DNA of 64,000 nucleotides, taken from Corynebacterium sp. HMSC29G08. GTDB taxonomy: Bacteria; Actinomycetota; Actinomycetes; Mycobacteriales; Mycobacteriaceae. Each line of letters opens with the position of its first letter. Within the stretch, counting starts at the first letter, position 1. Position numbers and translations under genes: made by a program. The notes beneath the pieces are model-generated. The model ran no database searches. It saw only the letters and a list, made by a program, of their open reading frames with translations, and was not told the origin of the DNA. The stretch lies in the NCBI RefSeq assembly GCF_001806875.1, contig NZ_KV786211.1, positions 29,623 through 93,622 on the forward strand, written 5' to 3'. Below are positions 16,709 to 26,181 of this stretch, in pieces.

Positions 16709-17827
16709 ATGACACACTTTATGAATTCAGATACCGCAATTACCCATCCAGGCAACTTCATCGCTTCGATCCCCGGAGTCTTGGGCTACTACCCGCAAGA
16801 GTCCGTCATTATCGTCACCGCCTACACCGAGCCAGGAAAAGACGAGGCGTTTTACGGACCCGTATTCCGAGTAGATCTCAGTATGGCCGACCGTCTCCAA
16901 GAGGTGTTCGACAGCGTCCCGGCCGAAGACATCATGGAAGCCGTCGGCCACTTTGCCATCTTGGTTACCCGCATCCCCAACTCAAAAACAGCCCGCGCCG
17001 CCATTAGATCCCTGCTCGAACTCACTGATCCAAGGGGCCTCCCGCTTGTCGACGCCTGCTGGCACGCCTCCGAAATAGCCAACTACACCCCCTACAGCCT
17101 CATCTTCGGACCACCCATGGACCAGCTGATCCGAGCAGGCGTACCTGACAGCTGGGTATCAGGCACCGTCGGCTCTGTTATTTCCCAACCAACAATGCAA
17201 GCACTCATCGCACAAGGCGCACTACCGGAACTAGACAGGGAAGACACCCGTGCTTACTTCGAACCTGAAACAGGGCAGTGGGAAGCCACAAGCGCACAGT
17301 GCACGCAACTGCGCCGCCGTGGCGCACGGCTTGCCTCCCACATTGCGCTTTACCCTGAGAACGTTCGCGCAGAGATGGAGCGAGCCTGTGAAATCCTCAA
17401 ATCCGTAACCCCGCAGCCATTAGTCGGCCAATCCTGCCGCCAAACAATTGAAGAGGTCTTCGGCACCACAGAAAACGCAGACCTCATCGCAACAACCCTG
17501 ACCAGATCCAAACTGCGCGACTGTCTTTTCAACGTCGCACTTGAACATCCACTGGAAACAGGAGTAGCAATGCTGACAATCGCCCGCGCCTACAGCGGCA
17601 TCATCCGAGCCAATGCACTGAGCATCTGGGCTGTCATAGCCGTGAAGCTCCAGCTGTCAAACTGGGCAACTGCAGCACTTGAAAGCGCTGAAGACGCCCA
17701 GCCCAACCACTCCCTATCCTGCATCCTCAAACAGCTCTTGCGCGCCGGGCAACACGAAAACATGCTGGAAACCGCGGCACTTGGGTGCGAGGAGATGTGG
17801 GAGGAGCTGGCCGCGCTCGAGGATTAG
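16709..17827 (+). CDS. DUF4192 domain-containing protein
   Basis: A 372-residue protein with the DUF4192 signature at its N-terminus: HPGNFIASIPGVLGYYP followed by ESVIIV (about 13-36), a pattern found in actinobacterial proteins of unknown function. No membrane segment, signal peptide or catalytic motif is evident; the rest is mainly helical by composition. ATG at 16709 opens the frame, but a -10-like GAATAT ends just before it, so the ATG at 16721 (MNSDTAITHP) may be the real start. It is monocistronic, divergent from PAC2 and convergent with galE. Confidence 0.8.
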   Translation: MTHFMNSDTAITHPGNFIASIPGVLGYYPQESVIIVTAYTEPGKDEAFYGPVFRVDLSMADRLQEVFDSVPAEDIMEAVGHFAILVTRIPNSKTARAAIRSLLELTDPRGLPLVDACWHASEIANYTPYSLIFGPPMDQLIRAGVPDSWVSGTVGSVISQPTMQALIAQGALPELDREDTRAYFEPETGQWEATSAQCTQLRRRGARLASHIALYPENVRAEMERACEILKSVTPQPLVGQSCRQTIEEVFGTTENADLIATTLTRSKLRDCLFNVALEHPLETGVAMLTIARAYSGIIRANALSIWAVIAVKLQLSNWATAALESAEDAQPNHSLSCILKQLLRAGQHENMLETAALGCEEMWEELAALED

Positions 17828-17830
17828 AAC

Positions 17831-17864
17831 CTCGGAAGAATCAGAATCTTGGAAGAATCAGATC
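17831..17864. repeat. 17-bp tandem repeat between DUF4192 and galE
   Basis: CTCGGAAGAATCAGAAT (17831-17847) and CTTGGAAGAATCAGATC (17848-17864) are adjacent and differ at three positions. They start three bases after the DUF4192 stop; the sequence just upstream (CTCGAGGATTAGAAC, containing that stop) looks like a more diverged copy. Confidence 0.8.
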
Positions 17865-17874
17865 AACGTGTGGG

Positions 17875-18855
17875 TTAGCGTGCACTGTGAGAGGCATCAC
17901 CCAACTCTTGGGTAAAGGCCCACGCGTCACGCACTATCCGGTCAAGCTCCGTGCGGGTGGGGTTCCACCCGAGCTCCGCCTGGATGTTTTCCGAGGATGC
18001 GATCAACACCGCAGGATCACCTGCACGCCGAGGTGCAACCTCCGCTGGAATGCTGTGGCCGGTGACCTTCCGGCAGGCTTCGATGACCTCAAGGACGGAG
18101 TACCCATCGCCAGAACCAAGGTTGTAAATCTTGTGCTCGCCAGCGGTGTTGGCTTCCAGCGCAAGCAAGTGCGCGTCTGCGAGATCCCGGATGTGGATGT
18201 AGTCGCGCACACAGGTGCCGTCCTTGGTGGGCCAGTCATCGCCGAAGATCATGATCTTGTCGCGGTAGCCCATCGCTACCTGAAGGACAAGCGGTATCAG
18301 GTGCGTTTCGGTCTTGTGGTTTTCACCAATCGATCCGTAGGCGCCCGCCACGTTGAAGTAGCGCAGGCTCGTTGCCGCCATCCCGTAGGCCTGGCAGTAG
18401 GAGGTAATGGCGTAATCGATGGATAGTTTGGTCGCGCCGTAAGGGTTCGTCGGGCGGGTTGGCGCGGTCTCAACGATCGGAACTTCTTCCGGCTCGCCGT
18501 AGGTCGCGGCGGTGGAGGAGAAGACCAGCGAGTTCACCCCATGGGTGCGCATGGAATCCAGCAACTGGAGGGAAACACCAAGGTTGTCGTGCCAGTAGGT
18601 GGCCGGCTCCGTCATCGACTCACCTACAAGCGAACGGGCGGCAAAATGCAGCACGCCGTCAACATCGCCAGCACCGAGAACCTGATCAATGACGTCTTCG
18701 ATCCGGCCCTCCACAAACGTCGCGCCAAACGGCACCGCTTCACGGTTGCCTGTACTCAGGTCATCTACAACGACAACGTCATGGCCAGCTTCCAACAAGG
18801 TTGCGGTACACACGCTGCCGACATAGCCGGCGCCACCGGTTACTACCAGTTTCAA
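17875..18855 (-). CDS. galE: UDP-glucose 4-epimerase
   Basis: Short-chain dehydrogenase-fold enzyme of 326 residues that interconverts UDP-glucose and UDP-galactose, a precursor of the cell-wall galactan. NAD-binding TGGAGYVG (6-13), the catalytic SST (about 114-116) and the YGATK motif (about 140-144) are present, with the substrate segment FNVAGA (about 168-173). The start is TTG at 18855, preceded by AGGAGC and only 11 bases after the dtxR stop. The sigB-dtxR-galE order is the one I recall from C. glutamicum and C. diphtheriae, where galE follows dtxR. No other gal genes are here. Confidence 0.94.
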   Translation of the reverse strand: MKLVVTGGAGYVGSVCTATLLEAGHDVVVVDDLSTGNREAVPFGATFVEGRIEDVIDQVLGAGDVDGVLHFAARSLVGESMTEPATYWHDNLGVSLQLLDSMRTHGVNSLVFSSTAATYGEPEEVPIVETAPTRPTNPYGATKLSIDYAITSYCQAYGMAATSLRYFNVAGAYGSIGENHKTETHLIPLVLQVAMGYRDKIMIFGDDWPTKDGTCVRDYIHIRDLADAHLLALEANTAGEHKIYNLGSGDGYSVLEVIEACRKVTGHSIPAEVAPRRAGDPAVLIASSENIQAELGWNPTRTELDRIVRDAWAFTQELGDASHSAR

Positions 18856-18866
18856 AAGGTTTGCTC

Positions 18867-19556
18867 CTACTTGGTCAGCTCTACGCGAAGTGCGTGTGCA
18901 AATTCAGGCGCGAGCTCTACAGTCTCATCATCTTGGGTGGTCAACGTTACTCCACCGTTTTCCAACGGGGTAAGCGTCACTGTCTGACCAACGAGTGCGC
19001 CTAAAGAGATCACTGGGTGTTGCACCTCAGTGCCTTGCTGCAGGATTTCGCTGATCTGGACAACTTTGACGGGCACCGGTTCATCCAGATGCAAATCAAT
19101 TGCGCGGGTCCCGTTTTGAGCATCGCTTGAAGACGCCGCGCCGACTTCTTCCAGCGACGGAATTGGGTTTCCGAACGGTGAGCGGGTGGGGTCCTCTAAC
19201 ACCGCAACCACGCGGCGCTCAACCTCATCACTCATCACGTGTTCCCAGCGGCACGCCTCGTCGTGCACCTTGGCAATATCCAAGCCAAGCACATCGGTCA
19301 GCAGGCGCTCTGCGAGACGGTGCTTGCGCATAACAGCGGTGGCAAGCTTTCGCCCTTCAGGTGTGAGCGACAAGGAGCGATCCCGCTCCACCACAATGAG
19401 GCCGTCTCGTTCCATGCGCGCAACCGTTTGAGACACTGTCGGCCCAGATTGCTCCAGACGCTCAGCGATTCGCGCGCGCAGGGGTGTGATTCCCTCCTCC
19501 TCCAATTCGTATACGGTACGCAGATACATTTCTGTGGTGTCTACGAGATCACGCAT
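18867..19556 (-). CDS. dtxR: Iron-dependent repressor DtxR
   Basis: Global Fe(II)-dependent repressor of iron uptake and, in C. diphtheriae, of the toxin gene. Nearly all of the first 140 residues follow C. diphtheriae DtxR. The primary metal ligands Met10, Cys102, Glu105 and His106 and the ancillary ligands His79 and His98 are all in place when numbering starts at the second of two adjacent ATGs (19556), which gives [13 protein letters not shown]; the first ATG (19559) adds one residue. The domains are the winged helix (1-73), the dimer/metal domain (74-140) and an SH3-like C-terminal domain (about 148-229) that diverges from DtxR. galE follows at 11 bases. Confidence 0.97.
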   Translation of the reverse strand: MRDLVDTTEMYLRTVYELEEEGITPLRARIAERLEQSGPTVSQTVARMERDGLIVVERDRSLSLTPEGRKLATAVMRKHRLAERLLTDVLGLDIAKVHDEACRWEHVMSDEVERRVVAVLEDPTRSPFGNPIPSLEEVGAASSSDAQNGTRAIDLHLDEPVPVKVVQISEILQQGTEVQHPVISLGALVGQTVTLTPLENGGVTLTTQDDETVELAPEFAHALRVELTK

Positions 19557-19632
19557 CATCTTTGCCTCTCAATACAAACGCAGTAGATTTGAAATTACTT
19601 TAGCGAATCAGGTAACCGCTCGGCATAGAAGA

Positions 19633-19662
19633 AAGGGCCCACCGGGCTTCCGACGGACCCTT
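19633..19662 (-). terminator. Terminator after sigB
   Basis: On the minus strand AAGGGTCC pairs with GGGCCCTT (one G-U pair) around an inner loop, followed by TCTTCT. It lies just after the sigB stop and before dtxR, so the two genes are largely separate transcription units. Confidence 0.65.
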
Positions 19663-19668
19663 GCTCAG

Positions 19669-20673
19669 CTACAGGGCATAATCGCGCAGGCGATCTGCGC
19701 GCTCACCAACACGTAGCTTCGCCATAACCTCGCGTTCAATCTGGCGGACACGTTCACGTGAAAGTCCGTACTGGCGACCAATCTGATCGAGCGTGCGCGG
19801 TACACCATCTGTGAGGCCGTAGCGCATGCGAATAACGTCCTGTTCGCGCTGCTCAAGACCATTGATGATGTCCTGAATATCATCATGGCGCAGGGCGGAA
19901 ACTACAGCATCCTCAGCGTCGGTTGCCTCGGCGTCCTCGATGAAATCTCCTAGCGGTGCCTCTTCATCCGCACCGACCGGCATGTCAAGACTGACCGGGT
20001 CACGGGACTGGCGAAGCAGCATTTCAATCTTGGACTCCGGAATGCCAGATTCTTCCGACAGTTCTTCGTTCGTCGGCTCACGTCCCAAAGACTGGTACAT
20101 CTCACGGCGGATGCGTGAAAGCTTATTCACCTGCTCTACTAGGTGGACTGGAAGGCGAATCGTGCGGGACTGATCAGCCATGCCCCGGGTAATGGCCTGA
20201 CGGATCCACCAGGTGGCGTACGTGGAGAACTTAAAGCCCTTGGAGTAGTCGAACTTCTCCATGGCGCGAATAAGGCCCAAGTTTCCTTCCTGGATGAGGT
20301 CCAGCAGTGGCATGCCGCGGCCGGTGTAGCGCTTGGCCAAGGATACGACGAGGCGAAGGTTCGCCTCGAGCAGGTGTGCGCGTGCTTTGCGGCCCTGCTT
20401 GGCCAAGATCTTCAGATCACGCTTCTTAGCGCGGGTGAGTTTCACCTCGGGATCATCCAGCAGGTGCTGGGCGTAAAGGCCAACCTCAATCTGCTGGGCT
20501 AACTCAACTTCTTCTTCCGCGTTGAGGAGTGCGGTCTTGCCGATGCCGTTTAGGTAGACGCGGACAAGGTCTGCCGACGGGTTATCGTTCGTCTGGTTCC
20601 TGCGACTGCCACGGTCAACCTCTTGGGTTTCTGCGGCATTGGCGTGATCCGGGGCATGATCCGGCTGAGTCAA
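19669..20673 (-). CDS. sigB: RNA polymerase sigma factor SigB (group 2)
   Basis: Primary-like sigma factor of 334 residues for stress and stationary-phase transcription. It has sigma region 1.2 ([13 protein letters not shown], about 33-45), region 2 ([13 protein letters not shown] through [10 protein letters not shown]), region 3, and a region 4 helix-turn-helix ([18 protein letters not shown]). There is no acidic or Lys-rich N-terminal extension, unlike SigA at 26.3 kb. The start is TTG at 20673: GAGGAGG lies six bases upstream and the length then agrees with C. glutamicum SigB; starting further upstream would run through the promoter. A SigH-type promoter lies about 40 bases upstream. Confidence 0.95.
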   Translation of the reverse strand: MTQPDHAPDHANAAETQEVDRGSRRNQTNDNPSADLVRVYLNGIGKTALLNAEEEVELAQQIEVGLYAQHLLDDPEVKLTRAKKRDLKILAKQGRKARAHLLEANLRLVVSLAKRYTGRGMPLLDLIQEGNLGLIRAMEKFDYSKGFKFSTYATWWIRQAITRGMADQSRTIRLPVHLVEQVNKLSRIRREMYQSLGREPTNEELSEESGIPESKIEMLLRQSRDPVSLDMPVGADEEAPLGDFIEDAEATDAEDAVVSALRHDDIQDIINGLEQREQDVIRMRYGLTDGVPRTLDQIGRQYGLSRERVRQIEREVMAKLRVGERADRLRDYAL

Positions 20674-20713
20674 CTGCTGCCTCCTCGATCCCTTTATTTT
20701 TTGAGTCCATCTT

Positions 20714-20743
20714 GGTAACGCCGCCAAAGGCGAAAATGTTCCC
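20714..20743 (-). promoter_or_regulatory. SigH-type promoter of sigB
   Basis: On the minus strand GGGAACA (20743-20737), a 16-base spacer and CGTTACC (20720-20714) match the -35 GGGAA and -10 GTT pattern of corynebacterial and mycobacterial SigH promoters. Transcription would start near 20706, leaving a leader of about 33 bases with GAGGAGG before the TTG start. SigH control of sigB is known in C. glutamicum. Confidence 0.7.
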
Positions 20744-20887
20744 GCAGTTCCAAACACACAGCATCTATGCAGAATATGTACAGCCTGGCTTTTGGGGTGA
20801 CCGGTGTCCAACGGAATGAATACGGGATCCGATCACGCGTTACGTGATTTTTACCACGCGGTTTAAAGGTTGTCTATCGTTTCGGGA

Positions 20888-21322
20888 TCAGGCCTCAACA
20901 ATGACGGTAAACGGTCCCTGGTTCACACTTGCAACCTGCATATCAGCGCCGAAAATGCCCTCTTCAACATGAATATTTCTTTCGCGCAGTGCCGTGGCGA
21001 TCTTGTCCATCACGGGTTGTGCAACACCAGCTGGGGCTGCATCGGACCATGATGGGCGTCGACCTTTTGCGGTGCGTCCCATCAGGGTGAACTGGCTGAC
21101 TAACAACACTGGGGCAGAGGCGTCGGTGACGCTGAGCTCGCCGTCGAGAATCCGCAGTTCTGCAATCTTGCGCGCAACTGTTGCCCACGCATCCTCTGCA
21201 TCGTTTGCGCCTACGCCTACAAGGGCAAGGATGCCTCCGTTTTCAGGGCAATCGATTGCGCCAACTACCTGGCCATCAACTGTCACCGAGGCGCTGGAGA
21301 CCCGCGTAAGAACGGCCTTCAT
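20888..21322 (-). CDS. dtd: D-aminoacyl-tRNA deacylase
   Basis: Proofreading enzyme that hydrolyses D-amino acids wrongly attached to tRNA. The 144-residue length is typical, and both active-site motifs are present: SQFTL (76-80) and the NQGPFT loop (134-139), in which the usual Gly-cisPro is kept. The ATG at 21322 directly abuts the stop of the upstream methyltransferase gene (21323), so the two form an operon. The stop lies 214 bases from the sigB start. A perfect ATCACG/CGTGAT hairpin lies in that gap, but without a U-run on the minus strand. Confidence 0.95.
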   Translation of the reverse strand: MKAVLTRVSSASVTVDGQVVGAIDCPENGGILALVGVGANDAEDAWATVARKIAELRILDGELSVTDASAPVLLVSQFTLMGRTAKGRRPSWSDAAPAGVAQPVMDKIATALRERNIHVEEGIFGADMQVASVNQGPFTVIVEA

Positions 21323-22900
21323 CTACTTCACTCCTTCTTCAAGCCCACGTTGATTGCCGTCTTCGATTTCACTGATCTCAGCGGGGACGACAACACCGTG
21401 GCGCACCAAATCAGTGATCGCTGCAACCGCGCTTTGCTCAAGTCCGGCAACTTCCTGATCACTTGTAATCCCGCGTGAGGATGCGAAGATTCCCACCACA
21501 TCTCGCAGAGTTAACCCATTCGGGTGTAGGCCGGCGAGCACCGTGCGCAGATCGGCATTGATTTCGTGGGAAAAACGCGGGCCGTCAGTGCGGGTAACGC
21601 GCACCATCTCGTCCTTAAAGCCCATACCTGATTGAGTGTCCGCGACCGAGACCTCTTCAATCGCCACACCTGGACGCACCAGAAATCTCGAATCCAGGAC
21701 ATCGTCTGCGCTTTTGTTGCGGAGCCAAGCTGCGCGGAGGAAATACTCCTCAACCTCTGGACCTAGGGGATCGGTGAAGGGGTGGCTAAGCTCCTCGGCG
21801 GTGATTTCGCTGGGGTGATCGCCAATGTTTCGCAAAAAGACCCACCCCAAGCCGATCGCGTGAACATCGTTGTCATCGAAATGCGCAAGCCAGGCTTCGG
21901 TGCGATCGATTGCCTCCGGTGAGCGTGGGTCAAGTGACTCATCTTTCAGCCAAGTCGACACGTACATTCCAGGATCCACCACGTCACGCTGCAGTACCCA
22001 TGCACTAACCCCTTCAGCTGGAAGCCATGACGCAACACGCGCCTGCCACGATTCTTCAGCGGTATGCACCCAGGCGCCCAAGATGCACGCCGTGCCATCT
22101 GCAGCTAAGTAGTCGGGGGTCTCACGAACTACGAGCTCTGTCGCACCGTCTAGTGGCAAACCCGAATCCCGATATACGTGGCCAACCTCAGGTACGCCGA
22201 CCACAAACGGCGGATTTGCCACGATGCGCTCAAACTTTTCCCCCTCAACAGGGCCAAACCACGCACCTTGACGCAGCTCTACGTTGCTCACCCCGTTAGC
22301 AACCAAGGTCACCTCGGCCAGGTCCAGCGCACGCTGATGAATATCAGTAGCAACCACCTCGCGCGCAACGCCAGCGTGTGCAAGCGCCTGAACGCCAGAG
22401 CCAGTACCCAGATCCAGCACCCGATCAACTCGGCTCAACGGGGTTGCAGACAACAGTGACAACGACGCAGCGCCCACACCCAACACGTGATCACGGCCGG
22501 GAACAACCTCGGTCACCGAAGCATCACAATCAGACACCACCAGCCGCTCGTTGCCCGCAATCACATGGGGACGAATATCAAAGGCAACCGTTACCTCGCC
22601 GGTGGGAGTTGGGGTGGTCAACGTGGCGTCGATAAGCAAAAGCCCAAGTTTGTGCCCCAGCATTTGCGTTACCTGCTCTGGCTTTAACGGACGGCGCAAC
22701 AGGAAAAATCGAATCAACTGATCCAACTGCGAGCCACCCTGTGTGGCGTGCAACACCACACCAGGCTCACCCCGGTACAAGGCATCCGTAGCATCCGGGC
22801 CCAAATGTGCCGCGATACCGTCGGCGGTAAACGACGCGGCCGACAGCGCATCTGCAAGCTCACGCAACAACGAAGCATCAGGGGTAGGGGAATTCACCAC
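21323..22900 (-). CDS. SAM-dependent methyltransferase (class I, N5-glutamine/RsmC-like)
   Basis: A 525-residue protein whose central part is a class I methyltransferase: motif I LDLGTGSG (162-169), motif II ATDIHQRAL (about 184-192) and motif IV NPPF (229-232). NPPF is typical of enzymes that methylate nitrogen in nucleic acid bases or glutamine side chains. About 150 residues precede the domain (a winged-helix-like region, ending in DHVLGVGAASLSL) and 250 follow, matching the architecture of a conserved actinobacterial family whose target is not known to me. The start is one of two adjacent GTG codons (22900 or 22897). dtd follows without a gap, hinting at a role near translation. Confidence 0.82.
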   Translation of the reverse strand: MVNSPTPDASLLRELADALSAASFTADGIAAHLGPDATDALYRGEPGVVLHATQGGSQLDQLIRFFLLRRPLKPEQVTQMLGHKLGLLLIDATLTTPTPTGEVTVAFDIRPHVIAGNERLVVSDCDASVTEVVPGRDHVLGVGAASLSLLSATPLSRVDRVLDLGTGSGVQALAHAGVAREVVATDIHQRALDLAEVTLVANGVSNVELRQGAWFGPVEGEKFERIVANPPFVVGVPEVGHVYRDSGLPLDGATELVVRETPDYLAADGTACILGAWVHTAEESWQARVASWLPAEGVSAWVLQRDVVDPGMYVSTWLKDESLDPRSPEAIDRTEAWLAHFDDNDVHAIGLGWVFLRNIGDHPSEITAEELSHPFTDPLGPEVEEYFLRAAWLRNKSADDVLDSRFLVRPGVAIEEVSVADTQSGMGFKDEMVRVTRTDGPRFSHEINADLRTVLAGLHPNGLTLRDVVGIFASSRGITSDQEVAGLEQSAVAAITDLVRHGVVVPAEISEIEDGNQRGLEEGVK

Positions 22901-22938
22901 ACACGGTCCTTTACGCGGTTATCTGCCTGGGGCGCTAG

Positions 22939-23439
22939 CTACTCAGGCTTTTCTTCGTGCTCGATGATACTGAGCTCGTCCGGCTCGCCCGGCTCGCCCG
23001 CGCTGCCATCACTGCCAGAGGTACCAGCTTCCAACTCAGCGCGCCGAGCCGCCTCCAGACGCTGCTCTTCTCGAATCACCGCAGGTTTATACACATTGCG
23101 CTGACGCGAATCGCGCTTCTCACCCTGGCCATTAGCCACCATCACTGAAAGCCACGGCAGGGGAACAGAGACTACAAACAGCACAGAAGCTAGCCACCAG
23201 TTGTTCCACGCAAACGCGGAGACCATAGACAACAGCAACAAGGGCATACGGATGCCCTGCAAAAATATGTATTGCTTCTCACGCGTACGGCGATTGAGCT
23301 CCGGGGAACGCTGAGCATCCGTAATCAACACACGACGGTGCTTGCGCGCACGCCGCTTTTTCGACGAAGTCTCAACATCCTCTGCATCCACGTCAACCGT
23401 CGGCTGTTGGCTGTGGAACTGGTTTTCCGTAGCGCCCAT
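22939..23439 (-). CDS. DUF3099 family membrane protein
   Basis: A 166-residue protein with a basic stretch (SKKRRARKHRR, about 26-36), a conserved VLITDAQRSPELNRRTREK-type segment and two adjacent hydrophobic helices (about 64-99), then a charged tail with a Gly/Ser/Glu/Pro-rich end. This matches the actinobacterial DUF3099 family, of unknown function. The ATG at 23439 is divergent from the DUF3039 gene. The stop lies 39 bases before the methyltransferase start on the same strand, so they may be cotranscribed. Confidence 0.75.
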   Translation of the reverse strand: MGATENQFHSQQPTVDVDAEDVETSSKKRRARKHRRVLITDAQRSPELNRRTREKQYIFLQGIRMPLLLLSMVSAFAWNNWWLASVLFVVSVPLPWLSVMVANGQGEKRDSRQRNVYKPAVIREEQRLEAARRAELEAGTSGSDGSAGEPGEPDELSIIEHEEKPE

Positions 23440-23501
23440 ATGCTTTTCACTCTAACGCATTGCTACACCCAGCCCGTTGTCCGAATGTGGGGTCCTTGGG
23501 G

Positions 23502-23507
23502 CATGAT
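23502..23507 (+). promoter_or_regulatory. -10 element of a probable leaderless DUF3039 transcript
   Basis: CATGAT, close to TANNNT, ends seven bases before the GTG at 23515, and no ribosome site is present, matching the geometry seen at nrdR, dut and tesB. Confidence 0.4.
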
Positions 23508-23514
23508 GGTTGGC

Positions 23515-23760
23515 GTGAATACGACGACGAAGACGCTCGAGCGCACAGACATACGAGAAGACACATCGTCGACCACCGACGACGGAACCCCAAAGTTCTT
23601 CCACTACGTAAAGAAGGACCAGATCATTGATTCCGCTGTCTCCGGCAAGATGGTGGTTGCACTTTGCGGGGAAACCTTCCCGGTGAAAAAGCAGGCCAAG
23701 CCGGGGTCCCCGGTGTGCCCAGACTGTGAGCGGATTTTTAAGGGGTTGCGCAGGAAGTGA
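23515..23760 (+). CDS. DUF3039 domain-containing small zinc-ribbon-like protein
   Basis: An 81-residue protein with cysteines in ALCGE and VCPDCER (the second pair CxxC), a pattern suggesting metal binding, as in the actinobacterial DUF3039 family. The KFFHYVKKDQI segment in its middle is characteristic. I choose GTG at 23515, because a -10-like box lies seven bases upstream; ATG codons at 23503 and 23506 would overlap that box. The TGA stop overlaps the GTG start of the downstream helicase by four bases (GTGA), so the two are coupled. Function is unknown; a partner or RNA-binding cofactor of the helicase is a guess. Confidence 0.75.
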   Translation: MNTTTKTLERTDIREDTSSTTDDGTPKFFHYVKKDQIIDSAVSGKMVVALCGETFPVKKQAKPGSPVCPDCERIFKGLRRK

Positions 23761-25514
23761 CCGCTTCCAACCTGCGCGCGTGGCAGCAGGAAGCGCTTGA
23801 CCAGTTCATGCGCACCAAGCCACGCGATTTTCTGGCTGTGGCTACCCCAGGGGCGGGTAAAACCACCTTCGCGTTGACGCTGGCGTCTCGTCTCTATGAG
23901 GCGAAGTCGGTGCAGCGCATCATCGTGGTTGTGCCAACGGAACACCTCAAGCACCAGTGGGCGGAATCGGCGAAGCGTTTCGGGCTGTCGCTGGATCCGA
24001 ATTTCACCAACTCGTCTGCTGTCAATGCTTCCTATGACGGCATTGTGGTGACCTATGCCCAAGTAGGTATGCACCCGTTTAAGCACCACGCGGTGGCGTC
24101 TGCGCGCAAGACCATGGTGATTTTGGACGAGATCCACCACGCCGGTGACGCCCGCAGCTGGGGCGATGGTGTGTATGAGGCGTACAACGACGTCGAGCAC
24201 CGCCTGGCGCTGACAGGTACACCGTTTCGTTCCGATGACTCGCAGATCCCGTTCGTACGCTATGCGGAAGATGGCCAAGGCCACCTGATTTCAGAGTCGG
24301 ACTACACATACGGCTATGCCGAGGCGCTGCGCGACGGCGTTGTGCGCCCCGTTGTATTCCTCGCCTACTCGGGCGAGGCACAGTGGAAGGATTCCGCAGG
24401 CGAGGAGTATTCGGCACGTCTCGGTGAGCCTTTGAATGCGGAGCAAACCGCCAAGGCGTGGCGTACCGCGCTGGATCCGAAAGGTGATTGGATTGCCGCT
24501 GTGCTAAGCGCTGCCCACACGCGTTTGTTGAAGCTGCGTGTGAACATGCCTGATGCCGGCGGCCTCGTCATTGCCACCAACAAGACCACCGCGCGTGCGT
24601 ACGCCCGCATTCTGGAGAAGATCAGCTCCACCCCAGTCACCGTCGTCCTTTCAGATGAGCCGGGGGCTTCCGCGCGTATCGACGACTTCTCCGCCTCTTC
24701 CGACGAATGGATGGTGGCCGTACGCATGGTGTCTGAAGGTGTGGACGTGCCGCGCCTGGCAGTTGGTGTTTACGCAACCTCCGCCTCAACACCACTGTTC
24801 TTCGCGCAGGCCATCGGGCGTTTTGTGCGCTCCCGCCTGCCGGGGGAGTCGGCTTCGGTGTTCCTGCCCTCCGTGCCGGTGCTGTTGCAGCTGGCTGAGG
24901 AGATGGAGGTTTCCCGCGACCACGTCTTGGGTAAACCACACCGTGAATCAGGGTGGTCAGATGAGCTTTTAGAACAAGCGAACCGGACGCAGACTGAACC
25001 GGATGAGGAGTCTAACTATGAGGCCATCGGTGCTTCGGCAGAGCTGGATTCGCTGATTTTCGACGGTTCCACATACGGCACTCCAACCCTTGCCGGCTCT
25101 GCCGAGGAACAAGACTTCTTAGGCCTGCCGGGTTTGCTCGACCCCGAGCAGGTCAAGGCGCTGCTTCGGAAGCGTCAAAGCGACCAGTTGGATGCGCGTG
25201 AAGCAGAAGAGAAGGCTCGCAAGGCGGCTGAACGTGCTGAGATTGAGCGCGCGAAAATCTACGGCGAGCCTGTTAAGCATGAAGACCCCGAGAAACCTGC
25301 TGCGAGCGAGGACAGTGGTGCCGGTGTTGCCGCCGACGAAATCCCGCAGCTACGCAAGGAACTTAACGCGCGAGTTGCCATTGTGGCCAGCAAGACGGGT
25401 CGGCCGCACGGGGCAATTCACACGGAGGCGCGAAAGGCCTGCGGGGGACCGCCGACGGCGTTGTGCAACGCCGAACAACTGCGTGAACGGATCAACTACC
25501 TTCGCGGCTGGTAG
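23757..25514 (+). CDS. DEAD/DEAH-box (superfamily 2) helicase
   Basis: A 585-residue superfamily 2 ATPase. Walker A is TPGAGKTT (30-37), the DExH box is DEIHH (124-128), motif III is LTGTPFR (about 144-150) and a motif VI-like QAIGRFVRSR lies near 355. The compact N-terminal core (RAWQQEAL) resembles XPB/type I restriction-like helicases that act on DNA. The C-terminal 150 residues include a charged coiled coil (about 461-500) and a small domain ending in INYLRGW. The GTG start is coupled to the DUF3039 stop; this pairing is common in corynebacteria. The role is unknown, probably nucleic-acid remodelling. Confidence 0.85.
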   Translation: MTASNLRAWQQEALDQFMRTKPRDFLAVATPGAGKTTFALTLASRLYEAKSVQRIIVVVPTEHLKHQWAESAKRFGLSLDPNFTNSSAVNASYDGIVVTYAQVGMHPFKHHAVASARKTMVILDEIHHAGDARSWGDGVYEAYNDVEHRLALTGTPFRSDDSQIPFVRYAEDGQGHLISESDYTYGYAEALRDGVVRPVVFLAYSGEAQWKDSAGEEYSARLGEPLNAEQTAKAWRTALDPKGDWIAAVLSAAHTRLLKLRVNMPDAGGLVIATNKTTARAYARILEKISSTPVTVVLSDEPGASARIDDFSASSDEWMVAVRMVSEGVDVPRLAVGVYATSASTPLFFAQAIGRFVRSRLPGESASVFLPSVPVLLQLAEEMEVSRDHVLGKPHRESGWSDELLEQANRTQTEPDEESNYEAIGASAELDSLIFDGSTYGTPTLAGSAEEQDFLGLPGLLDPEQVKALLRKRQSDQLDAREAEEKARKAAERAEIERAKIYGEPVKHEDPEKPAASEDSGAGVAADEIPQLRKELNARVAIVASKTGRPHGAIHTEARKACGGPPTALCNAEQLRERINYLRGW

Positions 25515-25571
25515 GGTTTCCTGTACGCACTTTTAGGTGTGGGTTGTTGCAGGCTTAGAGAAGAGGAATAT

Positions 25572-26108
25572 ATGACCAATCCAAACAACAACGAATCTAA
25601 CAGCCCAGATGGCTACAGCTACGGCGATAATGGTTACGGTTCGCAGGACTCGCAGGACTACAGCGCGCAGTACGGCGAACAGTACAGTGCGAACGCATAC
25701 AACCAGCAGTACGCCCAGCCGGGGTATGGCGCTGCAGCAACTGCACCCGCGAACAATCTGGCGCTTGCCTCACTGATCGTTGGCATCGTCTCGCTGGTCC
25801 TGATTCTGATCTTCCCGTTTGTCTCCATTATCAGTGGCATTGTCGCAGTCGTGTTGGGCTTCATGGGTATGCGGAAAGCCAACGAGATACAGGCTGCCGC
25901 AGGGGGATACCCGGTTCCTACCCGTAAAGGCATGGCCGTTGGTGGCCTTGTCACCGGTATCATCGCCTTTCTTATCGGTGCGGCTCTTACCATTCTTGCT
26001 CTTTTCGTTTTCAACGAGGTAAAGGAATGCCAGCAGTACGTGAATAACCCCGAGAAGATGGAGCAGTGCATCGAAGATCGCGTAGTGGAGCGTTTCGGAG
26101 GCAAGTAA
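25572..26108 (+). CDS. DUF4190 domain-containing membrane protein
   Basis: A 178-residue protein with a low-complexity N-terminus rich in Asn, Ser, Tyr, Gly and Gln (about 1-60), then two hydrophobic helices (about 64-100 and 124-152) joined by a segment with GMRKANE, and a short extracytoplasmic tail containing two cysteines (ECQQY and EQCIED). This fits the DUF4190 family of small actinobacterial membrane proteins. ATG at 25572 has AGAAGAGG upstream. It is probably monocistronic; a tandem repeat and a strong bidirectional terminator follow. Function is unknown. Confidence 0.75.
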   Translation: MTNPNNNESNSPDGYSYGDNGYGSQDSQDYSAQYGEQYSANAYNQQYAQPGYGAAATAPANNLALASLIVGIVSLVLILIFPFVSIISGIVAVVLGFMGMRKANEIQAAAGGYPVPTRKGMAVGGLVTGIIAFLIGAALTILALFVFNEVKECQQYVNNPEKMEQCIEDRVVERFGGK

Positions 26109-26181
26109 TTCGCTGCAAGGTATGCCTCGAGTAGGGGATTTCGAGTACGTGACGGTTCCTTAGTCAACTCAAATCGCCGTG

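Noticed and set aside
20674..20811. Longer sigB protein starting at 20811
   Set aside because: It would run through the SigH-type promoter and the ribosome site; the TTG at 20673 fits the family length.
20830..20851. ATCACG/CGTGAT hairpin with a T-run as a plus-strand terminator
   Set aside because: No plus-strand gene lies upstream of it, and on the minus strand it lacks a U-tract.
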